Part shown: in pieces, positions 1-7,285 of the stretch
Layout: each line of letters begins with the position of its first letter
Position numbering within the stretch: the first letter of the stretch is position 1
Assembly (NCBI GenBank): GCA_016207625.1
Contig: JACQPF010000375.1
Span: forward strand, 1 to 16,538
Origin: Elusimicrobiota bacterium
GTDB taxonomy: Bacteria > Elusimicrobiota > Elusimicrobia > FEN-1173
Reading direction: 5' to 3'
Length of the DNA stretch: 16,538 nucleotides
Notes under the pieces: model-generated
Told to the model about the DNA's origin: nothing
What the model saw: the letters and a program-made list of their open reading frames with translations, nothing else
Databases searched by the model: none
Program-made: the position numbers and the translations under genes

Positions 1-815
1 ACCAGCGGCTCCAGCCGGCCGATCTGGTCCTTGGCTTTCACCACGGCCATGTGGGCGCGGTTGAGGTTGTCGAAATTGCGGCGGATCTCATCGAGGCGGT
101 CCTTAACCTGAGGCTCATCGAGCATGTGTTCTCGAACGAAGCCCGTCAGGTTCCCGACGGACTTGAGGGACACCGTCTGATAGAACAGCTCCAAGGCTTG
201 ATCGCTGCGAATTTCCATCCGCCGGCGGAATTCCTGCGCGTATTGGGAAAAGGAATCGAACAGCAAAACGCCGTCTTTCCGCAGACGCTTCCGCAGATCG
301 GCGATTTCCTTCCCAAAATTGCTGAAATCCTGGGCAACGGACAGCGGGCGATCAGCCACAACGTAGAATCGTTCCGGCTGGCCGTTGTCGCTCTTGGTCC
401 AAAACACCTGAGCCAGCGTCACGCCCTGTCCGTAGCCATCATTGAAAAAGTAACCCAGGATCACGCTGTAGGTGTCGTCCTGGCGGAGGGAGACCGCTCT
501 CGCCGCAAATCGAGCGCTGTCCTTCTCCGTCTTGTAGTAGCCCCTCACGTAGGAGAGCAAATCTCGCTCACGGCGGGCGGCGCCCGCCGCCTGATTGTAA
601 ATGATGCGCTGAGCGGGAACGAGCAGGGTCGTCAGGGCGTCCACCAAGGTTGACTTCCCCGAGCCGATGTCGCCAGTGAGGAGGGAGTTGTGGCCCTGGG
701 GCTCAATCTTCCATACGTGCTTATGGAAGGTGCCCCAGTTCAGCGTTTCGAATCGCTGAAGCCGAAAGCCCGCCCGCTCCTCGGATACTGTGAAATCAAT
801 TGGTAGGGTTTCCAT
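1..815 (-). CDS. jetC: Wadjet JetC, SMC/MukB-like ATPase (N-terminal part, cut by window edge)
   Basis: The reading frame starts at an ATG (815-813) and stays open to position 1, so only about 271 N-terminal residues are visible. A Walker A P-loop, GDIGSGKST, lies at residues 48-56, after the opening METLPIDFTV and a RLQRFETLNWGTF strand. This is the typical layout of the SbcC/MukB-like ATPase of type I Wadjet. In that family JetC is the SMC subunit that, with JetA and JetB, extrudes DNA loops and presents small circular DNA to the JetD nuclease. The coiled coil, hinge and C-terminal head would lie beyond the edge. The start overlaps the end of jetB by 20 bases, with an AGGA ribosome site just upstream, as expected for translational coupling. 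The order jetA-jetB-jetC is the canonical one. Identification rests on the P-loop context plus the two recognisable partners. Confidence 0.9.
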   Translation of the reverse strand, partial: METLPIDFTVSEERAGFRLQRFETLNWGTFHKHVWKIEPQGHNSLLTGDIGSGKSTLVDALTTLLVPAQRIIYNQAAGAARRERDLLSYVRGYYKTEKDSARFAARAVSLRQDDTYSVILGYFFNDGYGQGVTLAQVFWTKSDNGQPERFYVVADRPLSVAQDFSNFGKEIADLRKRLRKDGVLLFDSFSQYAQEFRRRMEIRSDQALELFYQTVSLKSVGNLTGFVREHMLDEPQVKDRLDEIRRNFDNLNRAHMAVVKAKDQIGRLEPL

Positions 816-1413
816 GTTCCTGATACGTCTTGATCCGTTCGTCTATATTCTGCAGCCAATCAGCATCCACCAGCGCTTTGATGATCGGCCTCACCTCGTA
901 GGCGGGGGGGTCCGACTTGAGCGGTTTCAGGAGGTCCAAATCCTCGGCCTTTCGAATGTGAGATTCGATTTGGTCCTCGGTAAAGGCCTCGTCCGCGCGT
1001 TCGCGGGAGAAAACGCGCATCATTTCGACGATCTGGTCCCGCGTCAAAACCACGCGGCTTCCGCCTCCACCCGCGTCCGCCTCGACCACCTTTTTCCGAA
1101 GGAGGACGCAAAGGACGCTGACGGGATAGCTCAGAGGCCGGCGCTGAATCAATCGAGGCACCTCATCGTCCTCTTCCAGTTGAGTCTGTTTCAGGTACGC
1201 AAAACCCTCCGCCTCGTCCACCACAAGATCCAGACCGATGGTTTTGAAGTAATCGACGACTTTGGCCTCAAGGGCTTCGAGGTCGTGCCAAACAAGCGGG
1301 TGCTGATCCCGGTAGAGGACGCCTTTTAAGAGGTAAATCAGAACCGGCGGGAGACGCGGTGCTCTCGGTGATTGGGCGGCTGAATCAGAAGGGGGCGTTT
1401 CAGATGTCGGCAT
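796..1413 (-). CDS. jetB: Wadjet JetB, DUF4194 (KITE-like subunit)
   Basis: This encodes a 205-aa protein recognisable as DUF4194, the JetB subunit of Wadjet. JetB is a MukE/KITE-like winged-helix protein that binds the JetA kleisin and regulates the JetC SMC ATPase. The N-terminus (about residues 1-22) is low-complexity and rich in Pro, Ser and Ala. The folded part follows, with PVLIYLLKGVLY, then VVDYFKTIGLDLVVDEAEGF and SYPVSVLCVLLRKK, which are typical of the family. The ATG at 1413 lies inside the end of jetA, overlapping by 14 bases with GGGAGA upstream. Its stop lies 20 bases inside jetC. It is in operon with jetA and jetC and has no separate promoter that I can see. Length matches the usual size of about 200 aa. 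Confidence 0.9.
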   Translation of the reverse strand: MPTSETPPSDSAAQSPRAPRLPPVLIYLLKGVLYRDQHPLVWHDLEALEAKVVDYFKTIGLDLVVDEAEGFAYLKQTQLEEDDEVPRLIQRRPLSYPVSVLCVLLRKKVVEADAGGGGSRVVLTRDQIVEMMRVFSRERADEAFTEDQIESHIRKAEDLDLLKPLKSDPPAYEVRPIIKALVDADWLQNIDERIKTYQEHGNPTN

Positions 1414-2881
1414 AGGCTGTCTCCCGGACGAAAATTACGCGGGGAATGACCGCGTGTTTTTCCCGGCCATGGGGATCGCGCCAGATGATAGTCTGGCGCG
1501 TCTCATCGTCAATCACTGTTTTCTCGTCCTTCGCGGCGATGTTCAGGTAGGTCAACAATTCGCTCAAGCCCTTCTCCAAAGGGAAGCGGGAGCAAATATC
1601 GGCCAGGGTCACCTGTGAAACTTCCATCAGGGCGCTATCCAATCGACGGCGAAGCTCCGCTTCATCCACAAAATGCACGTCATACAGAGCATCGCTCTCG
1701 AAATCGCCTTCTCCGACAGCCACTTGCACGTCCTGAAGGAGAGTTCTTTTCTGCTTCGCCGGATCAAAGAGGCCACGGGACATGGTCAAATCGAGACTGG
1801 GGCGGACATCGTCAAGTTCGGTGAACGACGAATCGCGCGGAGGTGCGCCTTTCAGATCGACGGCCCGCTTCTCAATGGACCGAATGAGTTCCATGATCCT
1901 CCGGTTTTCGAGCCATGCCTGTCCTTCAAGGAATCTTCGGAGGTGCTCCGCCAGGGAAGCGGAAGTCTTCTTCACCTTCTCACCCGATTCCATCAGCCGA
2001 TATTTAAAGCGAATCAGAAGGTCATCCGGTGAGAGGGCCCTGACCTCCTCCAACAGAAGGAGTTTCCGCGCCATGTGCTGCAGTTCTTCTTGACGGGAAG
2101 GCGACATAAGGAATTCCCAAAAGGCACGGAAACTTCGACCCTCGTCGGATGCCGCGATGGCGTCTTCCTCGCCGAAGATATCGTCAAGGAGCCGCCCCTT
2201 GCCTTTGTCGCTGATAGCGATCTTTTCGCGGGCGACGCGATCGAGCTGACGAAAATTCTCCTCAACCTGTCGGAAGTCCGCCAGCAATCGTCGCATCGCG
2301 TCCTCGATCTGGAGATAACGTTCTTTGACCTTTGTGGAGTCGTATGACACCGGGTGGCCCGCTCGCAGCGCACGCAACTCCTCTTCAATCTCTCCCTTGC
2401 GCCTCTCAAGGGTTGCCAGTCGCGCCGCAGGGTCCCGTTCCGTCGCCTGCATCACCTCCCGTAGCATCTGAAAAATGCTAAGGAGCCGGGACTCGGTGCC
2501 CACAAACGGCTTTTGTTCCAGACTACGCAGCCATTCAATGGCTTTTTCCGTGGCGGGGGTGAGGTCAAATTCCGGTTCATCACCCTTGGCGGGGTAATAC
2601 TTACGCAAGTAAGCGTTCTCTCCTCGTGCCCATTCGTCCAAGTAATCCTGGGCCGGCCGCGGATACTTGTTCGCATGCTGTTCGTTGAGGTGAAACAGGT
2701 AGTCGTCAAGCTTTGGAACCAGAACTGATTGAGGAAAAGAACGCGCGTTAGGCTGTAGGAAGGTTTGATCCAGGAAACTGACGATCAACGGAGCCGATTC
2801 GGCGTTCAACAACCGCCACGCGGGATGCTTGCGTAATACTTCCAATCGCGCATAATTCATCGCCTGGCCGTCTACTGTCAC
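1400..2881 (-). CDS. jetA: Wadjet JetA, DUF3375 (kleisin-like subunit)
   Basis: This encodes a protein of about 490 aa with the DUF3375 signature MNYARLEVLRKHPAWRLLNA followed by ESAPLIVSFLDQTF. JetA is the kleisin-like (MukF-like) subunit of Wadjet, bridging the JetC heads and binding JetB. The middle (about residues 140-330) is helical and charged, with long Glu/Arg runs. The C-terminus carries a winged-helix-like stretch (FPLEKGLSELLTYLNIA). Two starts are possible. A GTG at 2881 has AGAGG five bases upstream. An ATG at 2860 gives the family's usual N-terminus (486 aa) but has no clear ribosome site. I list the longer form on the basis of the ribosome site. It begins 45 bases after the AlbA_2 gene with no terminator between them, so co-transcription is likely. 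Confidence 0.9.
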   Translation of the reverse strand: MTVDGQAMNYARLEVLRKHPAWRLLNAESAPLIVSFLDQTFLQPNARSFPQSVLVPKLDDYLFHLNEQHANKYPRPAQDYLDEWARGENAYLRKYYPAKGDEPEFDLTPATEKAIEWLRSLEQKPFVGTESRLLSIFQMLREVMQATERDPAARLATLERRKGEIEEELRALRAGHPVSYDSTKVKERYLQIEDAMRRLLADFRQVEENFRQLDRVAREKIAISDKGKGRLLDDIFGEEDAIAASDEGRSFRAFWEFLMSPSRQEELQHMARKLLLLEEVRALSPDDLLIRFKYRLMESGEKVKKTSASLAEHLRRFLEGQAWLENRRIMELIRSIEKRAVDLKGAPPRDSSFTELDDVRPSLDLTMSRGLFDPAKQKRTLLQDVQVAVGEGDFESDALYDVHFVDEAELRRRLDSALMEVSQVTLADICSRFPLEKGLSELLTYLNIAAKDEKTVIDDETRQTIIWRDPHGREKHAVIPRVIFVRETAYADI

Positions 2882-2926
2882 AGATGCCTCTTTTCCCCTG
2901 TCGCGCGTATGACGCAGAATAAGATT

Positions 2927-4384
2927 CTATTTCTCCAACAATGCCGCTCCCTTTTCCGTTATGACATAACGTTGTTTTGGGCTCCTTGGCGATTGAGGAT
3001 CGGTCATCGCCAAATATCCCTTTTTCAATAAAGGCCGCAAATGGTTTGCTGTGAACGTATCTCGATGGTGAAGACCCATGTGAGTCATAATCTGCCTTAT
3101 CCGTTTTGGACTTTGGCAAAAAGTCAACAACTTCAGGTTGTCCGCTACTTGTCCGCTACTTGCCCGGTGCTTGTCCGCTACTTGTCCGGTACTTGTGCGG
3201 TGCTTGTGCGGCACTTGTTCGGTCGCCTTTTTGAAGGTCACCCGGAAGCCCTGCACCTGTTCGAAAACTGGCTCCGGCAGCCCCGCCGTGGTGCTTTCAT
3301 CCAGAATCATCTTCGTTCCACCGCCCCACGCTTCGATCATGCCAGCGTAATAGAAAATTTCCGCAATCTGTTTATTGCGGGGCACGGAAGGATGCTTCTG
3401 CTTAAGCGCCTGGATCGACAGTGTCGGTGGCAGGCCGCCGTCGTTCCAGACCATAAGCTCGCGGTCGTAGATACGAACCTCCGTGTCCCGCGTGCTCATG
3501 TAATCCCTGTGACAAATGGCATTGGTCACGGCTTCACGCAGCGCCTTCAAGGGATACTCCCAGATGACGTCCCGTTCAGGACGGCCCGTCATCACAAATC
3601 GGGTATCCAATTTCTCACGGAAGTAGCCCATGGCCCCTTCCACCTGGTCGAAGAGCGTCCCATCGATGCGGCGGTCATCCACGATGAGGGTTTCTCCCCG
3701 GAATCGACCGATCTTGAGCATGGCCTGACTATAAAACCGTTGCGGATTCTTTCCGAACAACAAAATCGCAGCCCTCGTTGGCTTGCCTTTGACCACCATT
3801 TCCAGCTTCTCAAGGAGTTCCGTTGGGGAAGTCCCTGCCGGAATGGAACGTCGCTTCTCGCGATTGGCCGCCTCAATGAAAGACTTGACCTTGGGCATGG
3901 AGATATCGTCCAGGCTTGCGCGAATCTCCGGGACCGCGTCCCACGTGACGCCTGCATTGGACAACGCTGAACGCGTAATCTCTTCGAGCCCCATTTGGCG
4001 GGTCGTCGAGCCGGAACGGATGAAAGGACGGCCGTGGCACATGACGGGCTTAACGCGACGCTCTTCGACTTGGATCACGATCACCGTCTTGCCCTTTACC
4101 GCAATCGGCTGGATGGAAGGATGGAGACCGTTGGTTCCTTGGGAAACCTGATTGGCCCACTCCCGAAGGGCGCTTTTCACCCCTTGGACTCCCGTCACGA
4201 CACCCTTGTCATCCACGCCGACGAGCAGCGAACCTCCGTTGGTGTTGGCGAAAGCGCAAAGGGTTTCGATAGCCTCCCGACCGAAGGATTGTTTGAACTC
4301 CACCGTTTGAGACTCCCCTTGGCGAATCAGCATGAGGATATCGGCACTATTTTTAGATGATTTCTTTTCGCTCCTTAATCCCAT
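2927..4384 (-). CDS. AlbA_2 / GHKL-ATPase transcriptional regulator-like protein (COG2865, RecG-like annotation)
   Basis: This encodes a 485-aa protein of the COG2865 type, often labelled 'ATP-dependent DNA helicase RecG-related' although it has no helicase motifs. An AlbA_2 (Schlafen-like) domain spans about residues 17-140, with ESQTVEFKQSF and the FANTNGGSLLVGV core. A HATPase_c_4 (GHKL) region follows, with the N-box EAVTNAICHRDY at 284-295, NDGGLPP at 314-320 and GGGTK at 354-358. A repeat linker at about 388-415 has an 11-residue period (see the repeat at 3137-3224). A C-terminal winged helix follows at about 418-485 (LKLLTFCQSPKRIRQIM...). Such proteins occur in defence islands, where AlbA_2 domains are thought to bind nucleic acid. 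The role here is inferred as regulatory or defensive. It overlaps the SWIM gene by 10 bases and has AGGAAG before its ATG. Confidence 0.88.
   Translation of the reverse strand: MGLRSEKKSSKNSADILMLIRQGESQTVEFKQSFGREAIETLCAFANTNGGSLLVGVDDKGVVTGVQGVKSALREWANQVSQGTNGLHPSIQPIAVKGKTVIVIQVEERRVKPVMCHGRPFIRSGSTTRQMGLEEITRSALSNAGVTWDAVPEIRASLDDISMPKVKSFIEAANREKRRSIPAGTSPTELLEKLEMVVKGKPTRAAILLFGKNPQRFYSQAMLKIGRFRGETLIVDDRRIDGTLFDQVEGAMGYFREKLDTRFVMTGRPERDVIWEYPLKALREAVTNAICHRDYMSTRDTEVRIYDRELMVWNDGGLPPTLSIQALKQKHPSVPRNKQIAEIFYYAGMIEAWGGGTKMILDESTTAGLPEPVFEQVQGFRVTFKKATEQVPHKHRTSTGQVADKHRASSGQVADNLKLLTFCQSPKRIRQIMTHMGLHHRDTFTANHLRPLLKKGYLAMTDPQSPRSPKQRYVITEKGAALLEK
3137..3224. repeat. 11-bp tandem repeat, eight units, inside the AlbA_2 gene
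   Basis: Eight consecutive 11-bp units are seen on the plus strand, consensus CTTGTCCGCTA with substitutions such as CTTGCCCGGTG, CTTGTGCGGTG and CTTGTTCGGTC. Because 11 is not a multiple of 3, three units (33 bases) make one protein period, seen as the repeated GQVADKHRASS / GQVADNL pattern in the linker before the C-terminal winged helix. Gln-Val repeat linkers are common in COG2865 proteins. Unit number could vary by slippage, and losing or gaining units other than in threes would shift the frame. Confidence 0.9.
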
Positions 4385-4785
4385 ACTTCTTCCTGCCTTT
4401 CCTCAAAGCCTTTTACCCCAAGCGCTTGCAGACAGGCCGGCGCGGCTATGATCATGCGCCGCATGGTCGCCAGCATCTCTCCGGCCGGTATCTTTTCGAA
4501 TTTGGCCAGCAGCCTGTCGACGTCAACAAAGGATTCTGGCGCTTCCTTGTAAGTGAGTGCCAGAGCGCTCGCATGTTTGCACGGCCAGTATTCGGATGGG
4601 CATGTGCATTCGGCCTTTTTCGCCCGACCGCGCGCAAGGACAATTCGCGTTTGATACGTCCCATAGTTGCCGTCAATGACACAGGATACCAAATTCCCCA
4701 CCTTCACCCGCTGCCTGAGGCGGTCAGAATGCGCGTATTCGGCGACGCGATCAGAGAAGGTTTTCTTGCGTGACTTTTTGGCCAT
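4375..4785 (-). CDS. SWIM zinc-finger protein
   Basis: This encodes a 136-aa protein with a SWIM zinc-finger signature CxCx6CxH: Cys60, Cys62, Cys69 and His71 (CTCPSEYWPCKH). The N-terminus is basic (MAKKSRKKTF) and is followed by KVGNLVSCVIDGNYGTYQTRIVLARGR, a small beta domain typical before SWIM fingers. SWIM domains are known to bind DNA or protein and often accompany SWI2/SNF2-type ATPases or MULE transposases. Here the gene overlaps the end of the TOTE helicase gene by 35 bases and the start of the AlbA_2 gene by 10 bases. That makes it part of the same operon and a likely accessory or targeting subunit of the helicase (inference). AGGAG lies four bases before the ATG. No catalytic motif is seen. 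Confidence 0.85.
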   Translation of the reverse strand: MAKKSRKKTFSDRVAEYAHSDRLRQRVKVGNLVSCVIDGNYGTYQTRIVLARGRAKKAECTCPSEYWPCKHASALALTYKEAPESFVDVDRLLAKFEKIPAGEMLATMRRMIIAAPACLQALGVKGFEERQEEVWD

Positions 4786-7144
4786 TTGCTCCTGCCTGTG
4801 CAGACGCCATGTTGAATCCCAAATATTTGTATGTCCTTTGGCGGCGGAAAAACATGTGTTTCAAAACCGGAACTTGGACGTCGACATAATCGTAGACCTC
4901 CACCCAGGTCTTGCCGGGGACCTCACGCATAATGCGTCCTATGTATTGGATCAGCTTCCCCTTGAAGGCAACGGGGAACGCCAGGAAGAGTGTGTCGAGT
5001 TGCGGGCAATCGAATCCCTCCCCCAGGTATTGGCCGGTCGCCACAACGATGAGGTCCTTATCCTGCGGCGTCTCCTGGATGGCCTTCAGGGTGGCGACGC
5101 GCTCTTTCTTTCCCTGTCCGCCGTTGAGGATGAACGGCGATTTGCCCTTCTGGGACAGCCTCTCGGCCAGAAGACGGCAATGCTCTCTGCGATGGCTCAG
5201 GATGAGGCAGCGCCGCCCACGGCTCAGGGCCGCCTGAACATCCTGTTCGATCAGGGCGTTGCGGGTCTCATGCGGAACGAGGTTTCCAAACACTTCCTGA
5301 ATGGGGATTTCACCGTCTGAAGGCAAAGCGAATTCCGTTTCACAAACATTCAGTTTCAACAATAAGTTGCTCTTGCCCTCCGCCATCCGGTGCCGGATCG
5401 GCCCGCACTGCATGGCAATCATGTCCTCCAGGCCGTCCCGGCGATAGGGTGTCGCCGTCAGGCCGAGGATGTAGCGGACCGGCGCCTCCCGCATGCAGGC
5501 CTCGAACGTCGCAGCCGGAACATGGTGGCACTCGTCATGGATGATGAAGCCGTAGCGGGAGAAAAATTCGGGCAGGTCATCCCGCCGCGTCAGGCTCGGC
5601 AGCATGGCCAGGTCCACCACACCGCTTTGACGGTCCCGGCCGCCGCCGACTTGGCCGATCTGGCGAGAAGAAAGGCCCAGGAGCGCCATCAGTTGCTTGC
5701 GCCATTGCTCCAGGATCGGTTTCCGATCCGCCAGAATTAGGGTGGGAAGCCCCCGCCGAGCCGCCGCGTAGCAACCCATAACAGTCTTCCCCGCGCCCGG
5801 AGGTGCGACCAGAAAACCCATGTCATGGGCCAGCACAGCTTGCATGGCCCGGTCCTGATCGGGTCTTAACGAGCCCTGGAACCGCAAGGAGATCGGGCTC
5901 AGCGTTTGTCGGCGGTCCACGCAGACAAGTTCACTGCCGGCCTCTTGCGCGACGGCCTGGACGTCCTCGGCCAAGCCGCGCGGCAAGTGGATATGACTGA
6001 AGTCCTCCCGATAACATTTGATGAAACGCGGCGTCGCGTGGTTGGAGCGGCGTTGCTTTTCGTTCTTGTAAAACTGCGGGTTATGCAGGGAGGCCAAGTG
6101 TTTGATCTGGGAAAGCATCCAGGGCGGAATGCCGGATTTCTCCAGGCTGAAAGATGCTCCAAATTCGCAACGGATCTGTTTCGGAGCGGGATGCCGCGCT
6201 TTGGTTGCCGGCGTCGCCGCCATGGCCTTTCCCGGCCCCACGGCCACAGGAGGCATTGCTTCCAAGAGAGCCTCCAATTGGGCCGGCGTCAGGCGCTGGA
6301 CTCCGCTCAAGAAAGCCCACGGGTCCGGCCAGGGCTCCATCTCTTGAGAGGAGACATCCAGAAACTCCGTGTTCCCCATGGCACGGCACTTTTTCTGGAG
6401 CGGCGCGGCGATGAGGTTGCCAAAACCGCCCTTGGGAACGAAATCCTGGTTCGGGAAAAACCGGTCGTAACTTCCCAGGTCCATATCCGCTCGCGCGTCC
6501 ATGGTCTGGCGCAGCAGGCGCATCCCAAGCTGGCGCGCTTGGACCGCGGAGACGGCGGCTGAAAAGAATATCCACACATGCCCGCCGTTTCCGGATCGCG
6601 AGCGCTCGAGATAAGCGGGGACACGGTAACGAGCGCATGTCTCCAAATAGACCATGGCGTCCAACTTCCAGCCTTCCTTATCGAAGTCGCAGGCCAAAAA
6701 CCAGCAACTGCTGTCTTTAAGAAGAGGAAAAATTCCGATGGTCTTGTTTCCCGACAAATGGTCGTGGACGACTTGGTCCGTCAAAGGCAGATATTTTCGG
6801 GGCTGGCCCTTTCGAAGGCTCCAAGGGTCTTCGCAAGCCGGCGAATAGCCTTTCTTGCCTGTCCGCTCGTTCTGCCAGAAGACAGCATAGACATCCTCTC
6901 TGCCCTTGAATAAAGAACGAAATAAGCCGATTTTATCTTGAACGGGAGAGTCATTCACCACCGCCGGCAAAGGCTGTGGCAGTGGCAACTCGAGGGGTTT
7001 AGGTTTATCGCCATAGCCGGCCGGCGTCTCGGCCACTGTCAATCCAAGCCGCCGCCGGAGCTCGGCGTTTTCTTCTTGGAGATGTTGCATCTCCTGAAGC
7101 AGCTTTTTTGTATCAGGATCGTGTGGAAGCATGATATTCGTCAT
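4751..7144 (-). CDS. TOTE conflict-system primase-helicase (AEP primase + SF2 helicase)
   Basis: From the ATG at 7144 this is 797 aa. A short coiled coil (about residues 11-35, LLQEMQHLQEENAELRRR) leads into an archaeo-eukaryotic primase domain (about 72-290). The primase has the acidic metal-binding motif CDFD (Asp153, Asp155) and the nucleotide-binding motif SGNGGHVW (His189). An SF2 helicase follows, with Walker A APPGAGKT (447-454), Walker B DECH (537-540), LTATP (562-566) and motif VI QYIGRIMR (733-740). This is the layout of the TOTE conflict-system AEP family, considered an anti-mobile-element or DNA-repair-like system. No nuclease domain is visible. The frame can be extended to a TTG at 7231, but that leader translates the REP-like repeat (FRHSGEGWNLIEFF), so I prefer 7144, although its ribosome site is weak. 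It is first in the six-gene operon. Confidence 0.88.
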   Translation of the reverse strand: MTNIMLPHDPDTKKLLQEMQHLQEENAELRRRLGLTVAETPAGYGDKPKPLELPLPQPLPAVVNDSPVQDKIGLFRSLFKGREDVYAVFWQNERTGKKGYSPACEDPWSLRKGQPRKYLPLTDQVVHDHLSGNKTIGIFPLLKDSSCWFLACDFDKEGWKLDAMVYLETCARYRVPAYLERSRSGNGGHVWIFFSAAVSAVQARQLGMRLLRQTMDARADMDLGSYDRFFPNQDFVPKGGFGNLIAAPLQKKCRAMGNTEFLDVSSQEMEPWPDPWAFLSGVQRLTPAQLEALLEAMPPVAVGPGKAMAATPATKARHPAPKQIRCEFGASFSLEKSGIPPWMLSQIKHLASLHNPQFYKNEKQRRSNHATPRFIKCYREDFSHIHLPRGLAEDVQAVAQEAGSELVCVDRRQTLSPISLRFQGSLRPDQDRAMQAVLAHDMGFLVAPPGAGKTVMGCYAAARRGLPTLILADRKPILEQWRKQLMALLGLSSRQIGQVGGGRDRQSGVVDLAMLPSLTRRDDLPEFFSRYGFIIHDECHHVPAATFEACMREAPVRYILGLTATPYRRDGLEDMIAMQCGPIRHRMAEGKSNLLLKLNVCETEFALPSDGEIPIQEVFGNLVPHETRNALIEQDVQAALSRGRRCLILSHRREHCRLLAERLSQKGKSPFILNGGQGKKERVATLKAIQETPQDKDLIVVATGQYLGEGFDCPQLDTLFLAFPVAFKGKLIQYIGRIMREVPGKTWVEVYDYVDVQVPVLKHMFFRRQRTYKYLGFNMASAQAGANGQKVTQENLL

Positions 7145-7183
7145 AAACCGGGATGAATGTTCCCTTCGGAAAAACTCTATCAA

Positions 7184-7207
7184 ATTCCAGCCTTCGCCGG
7201 AATGACG
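7184..7207. repeat. REP-like extragenic palindrome
   Basis: The sequence ATTCCAGCCTTCGCCGGAAT followed by GACG closely resembles the dispersed ATTCCCGC-CTTC-GCGGGAAT family of short palindromic repeats found between genes in many proteobacteria and related phyla. The arms pair imperfectly. It lies in the leader of the primase-helicase gene, which argues against the upstream TTG start for that gene. Only one copy is present in this window. Confidence 0.55.
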
Positions 7208-7241
7208 GAATGGAGGGGGCGAACAAGCCAATATTTTTCCC

Positions 7242-7265
7242 TATAAAATAACCCATGCCCGCATG
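7242..7265. promoter_or_regulatory. Divergent promoter region with 5-bp-arm palindrome (possible operator)
   Basis: The 141-bp gap between the divergent primase-helicase and recombinase genes contains an AT-rich stretch, TATAAAATA at 7242-7250, that could serve as a -10 on the plus strand. Its complement TATTTTATA could serve on the minus strand. Immediately next to it is a perfect inverted repeat CATGC-CC-GCATG at 7254-7265, ending 9 bases before the recombinase ribosome site. Neither direction has a convincing -35 box. The placement fits an operator controlling recombinase expression, but this is only inferred. Confidence 0.35.
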
Positions 7266-7285
7266 AATCTTGATAAGGAGGACTT

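Noticed and set aside
51..653. Plus-strand ORF of 200 aa
   Set aside because: It lies wholly opposite jetC, whose frame shows a proper Walker A motif. The plus-strand protein has no recognisable features.
3137..3224. CRISPR array
   Set aside because: Units are 11 bp with no spacers and lie within a coding region.
3041..3970. Plus-strand ORF of 309 aa
   Set aside because: It is antisense to the AlbA_2/GHKL gene, and the low-complexity start comes from the 11-bp repeat read on the other strand.
4667..6562. Several plus-strand ORFs of 80-218 aa
   Set aside because: All are antisense to the primase-helicase gene, which has a full set of conserved motifs.
7145..7231. N-terminal extension of the primase-helicase from TTG 7231
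   Set aside because: The extra 29 residues translate the REP-like repeat and are not like the family. AGGG lies near the TTG, so it is not fully excluded.
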